NCBI GenBank assembly: GCA_041862375.1
Contig: JBGVTE010000042.1
Coordinates: forward strand, 1-5,639
Direction: 5' to 3'
Source of the DNA: WVZL01 sp041862375
Lineage (GTDB): Bacteria > Acidobacteriota > Aminicenantia > Aminicenantales > Aminicenantaceae
DNA: 5,639 nucleotides
In this document: in pieces, positions 5,426 to 5,639 of the stretch
How the letters are laid out: each line of letters begins with the position of its first letter
Position numbering within the stretch: the first letter of the stretch is position 1
Position numbers and translations under genes: made by a program
Notes under the pieces: model-generated
Databases searched by the model: none
Told to the model about the DNA's origin: nothing
What the model saw: only the letters and a program-made list of their open reading frames with translations

Positions 5426-5639
5426 TCTCCAGATATGTGATTAAAGCTATTCATATAAGCAAAGGGAATCTGGGGATGGGAGAAGCGACCATTAAAGATT
5501 TGAGTTTGTCCTAAAGTGACGGGATTAAAAGAAGTGTTCGAAAAAGGCAGTTCCATTGTCATTGCGAGCGATCGAAGAGAGCGTGGCAATCTCATTGAAA
5601 ATAAATAGATTAATGCCCTTCCTCTCGTGATAAGTATTG
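5426..5639. other. Noncoding stretch upstream of the sigma operon
   Basis: No gene is supported here. The minus strand has an open frame from 5595 to 5407, but its first residues (RLPRSLRSLAMT) are the usual translation of the intergenic repeat at its right end, the rest has no recognisable features, and no ribosome binding site precedes it. Apart from that repeat I see no RNA gene or clear hairpin. The last 45 bases are AT-rich and end without a feature. Confidence 0.5.
5557..5593. repeat. Dispersed intergenic repeat of the TCATTGCGAGCG...GGCAATCTC type
   Basis: The segment opens with TGTCATTGCGAGCG and closes with GCGTGGCAATCTC; ATTGC (5561-5565) and GCAAT (5586-5590) form inverted ends, and a CGATCG palindrome lies inside (5569-5574). 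Short GC-rich intergenic repeats with these ends, which translate as R-S-L-R-S-L-A-M-T, are familiar from many bacterial genomes and are often present in many copies. It is clearly more GC-rich than its surroundings. Only one copy is visible in the window, so its repeated nature rests on resemblance. Confidence 0.55.

Noticed and set aside
5549..5557. A second AATGGAACT copy on the minus strand, like the ECF -35 at 5338-5346
   Set aside because: No GTC or TCTA-like -10 lies at the proper distance, and no gene begins shortly downstream; most likely chance.
5407..5595. Minus-strand 62-codon open frame upstream of the sigma gene
   Set aside because: Its start comes from the intergenic repeat, it has no ribosome binding site, and it overlaps the TTGACA promoter element.
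1..5639. CRISPR array, insertion sequence or prophage signature
   Set aside because: There are no regularly spaced identical repeats, no transposase or integrase coding sequence, and no attachment-site duplication of the tRNA 3' end within the window.

Overview
This window looks like bacterial chromosome from a low-GC genome. It carries a bacterial-type tRNA, AGGAGG-type ribosome binding sites with 5-9 nt spacing, an ECF sigma factor, and a lipoyl-assembly enzyme of the LipM/LplA superfamily. The lineage cannot be fixed from this sequence. An ECF sigma / zinc-finger anti-sigma / LiaI-LiaF-like / DUF4097 gene set, together with a TCATTGCGAGCG-type intergenic repeat, would suit an uncultured Gram-negative-like phylum such as an Aminicenantes or Acidobacteriota relative. 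That is a weak inference.

Left part (1-435): about 277 bases with no supportable gene, then a complete tRNA-Gly with anticodon CCC (278-349), then a short AT-rich spacer. Plus strand (436-2198): a LipM-like octanoyltransferase (436-1248), followed after 53 bases by a 298-residue protein of unknown family (1302-2198).

Minus strand (5301 down to 2199): a tightly packed five-gene operon that meets the unknown gene stop codon to stop codon, with no bases between. In transcription order it holds an ECF sigma factor, a membrane zinc-finger anti-sigma factor overlapping it by 11 bases, a membrane protein joining a TM2-like domain to a LiaI/LiaF-like membrane pair, a 68-residue protein made only of that membrane pair, and a membrane-anchored DUF4097-type protein with a long array of 17-19 residue repeats. 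The likely logic is an envelope-sensing module. The anti-sigma factor would hold the sigma factor at the membrane, and the sigma factor on release would drive its own operon, supplying more membrane and extracytoplasmic components.

Right part (5302-5639): the control region of that operon, with a sigma70-like promoter (TTGACA-17-TAATAT), a perfect 16-base palindrome just downstream of it, a 9-base direct repeat around it, and an ECF-style GGAACTT-16-GTCTAT motif next to the sigma gene start. Further right there is noncoding DNA with one dispersed short repeat. The best candidates for something little described are the layered control region, the regular solenoid protein with its duplicated LiaI/LiaF-like partners, and the unknown gene downstream of lipM.
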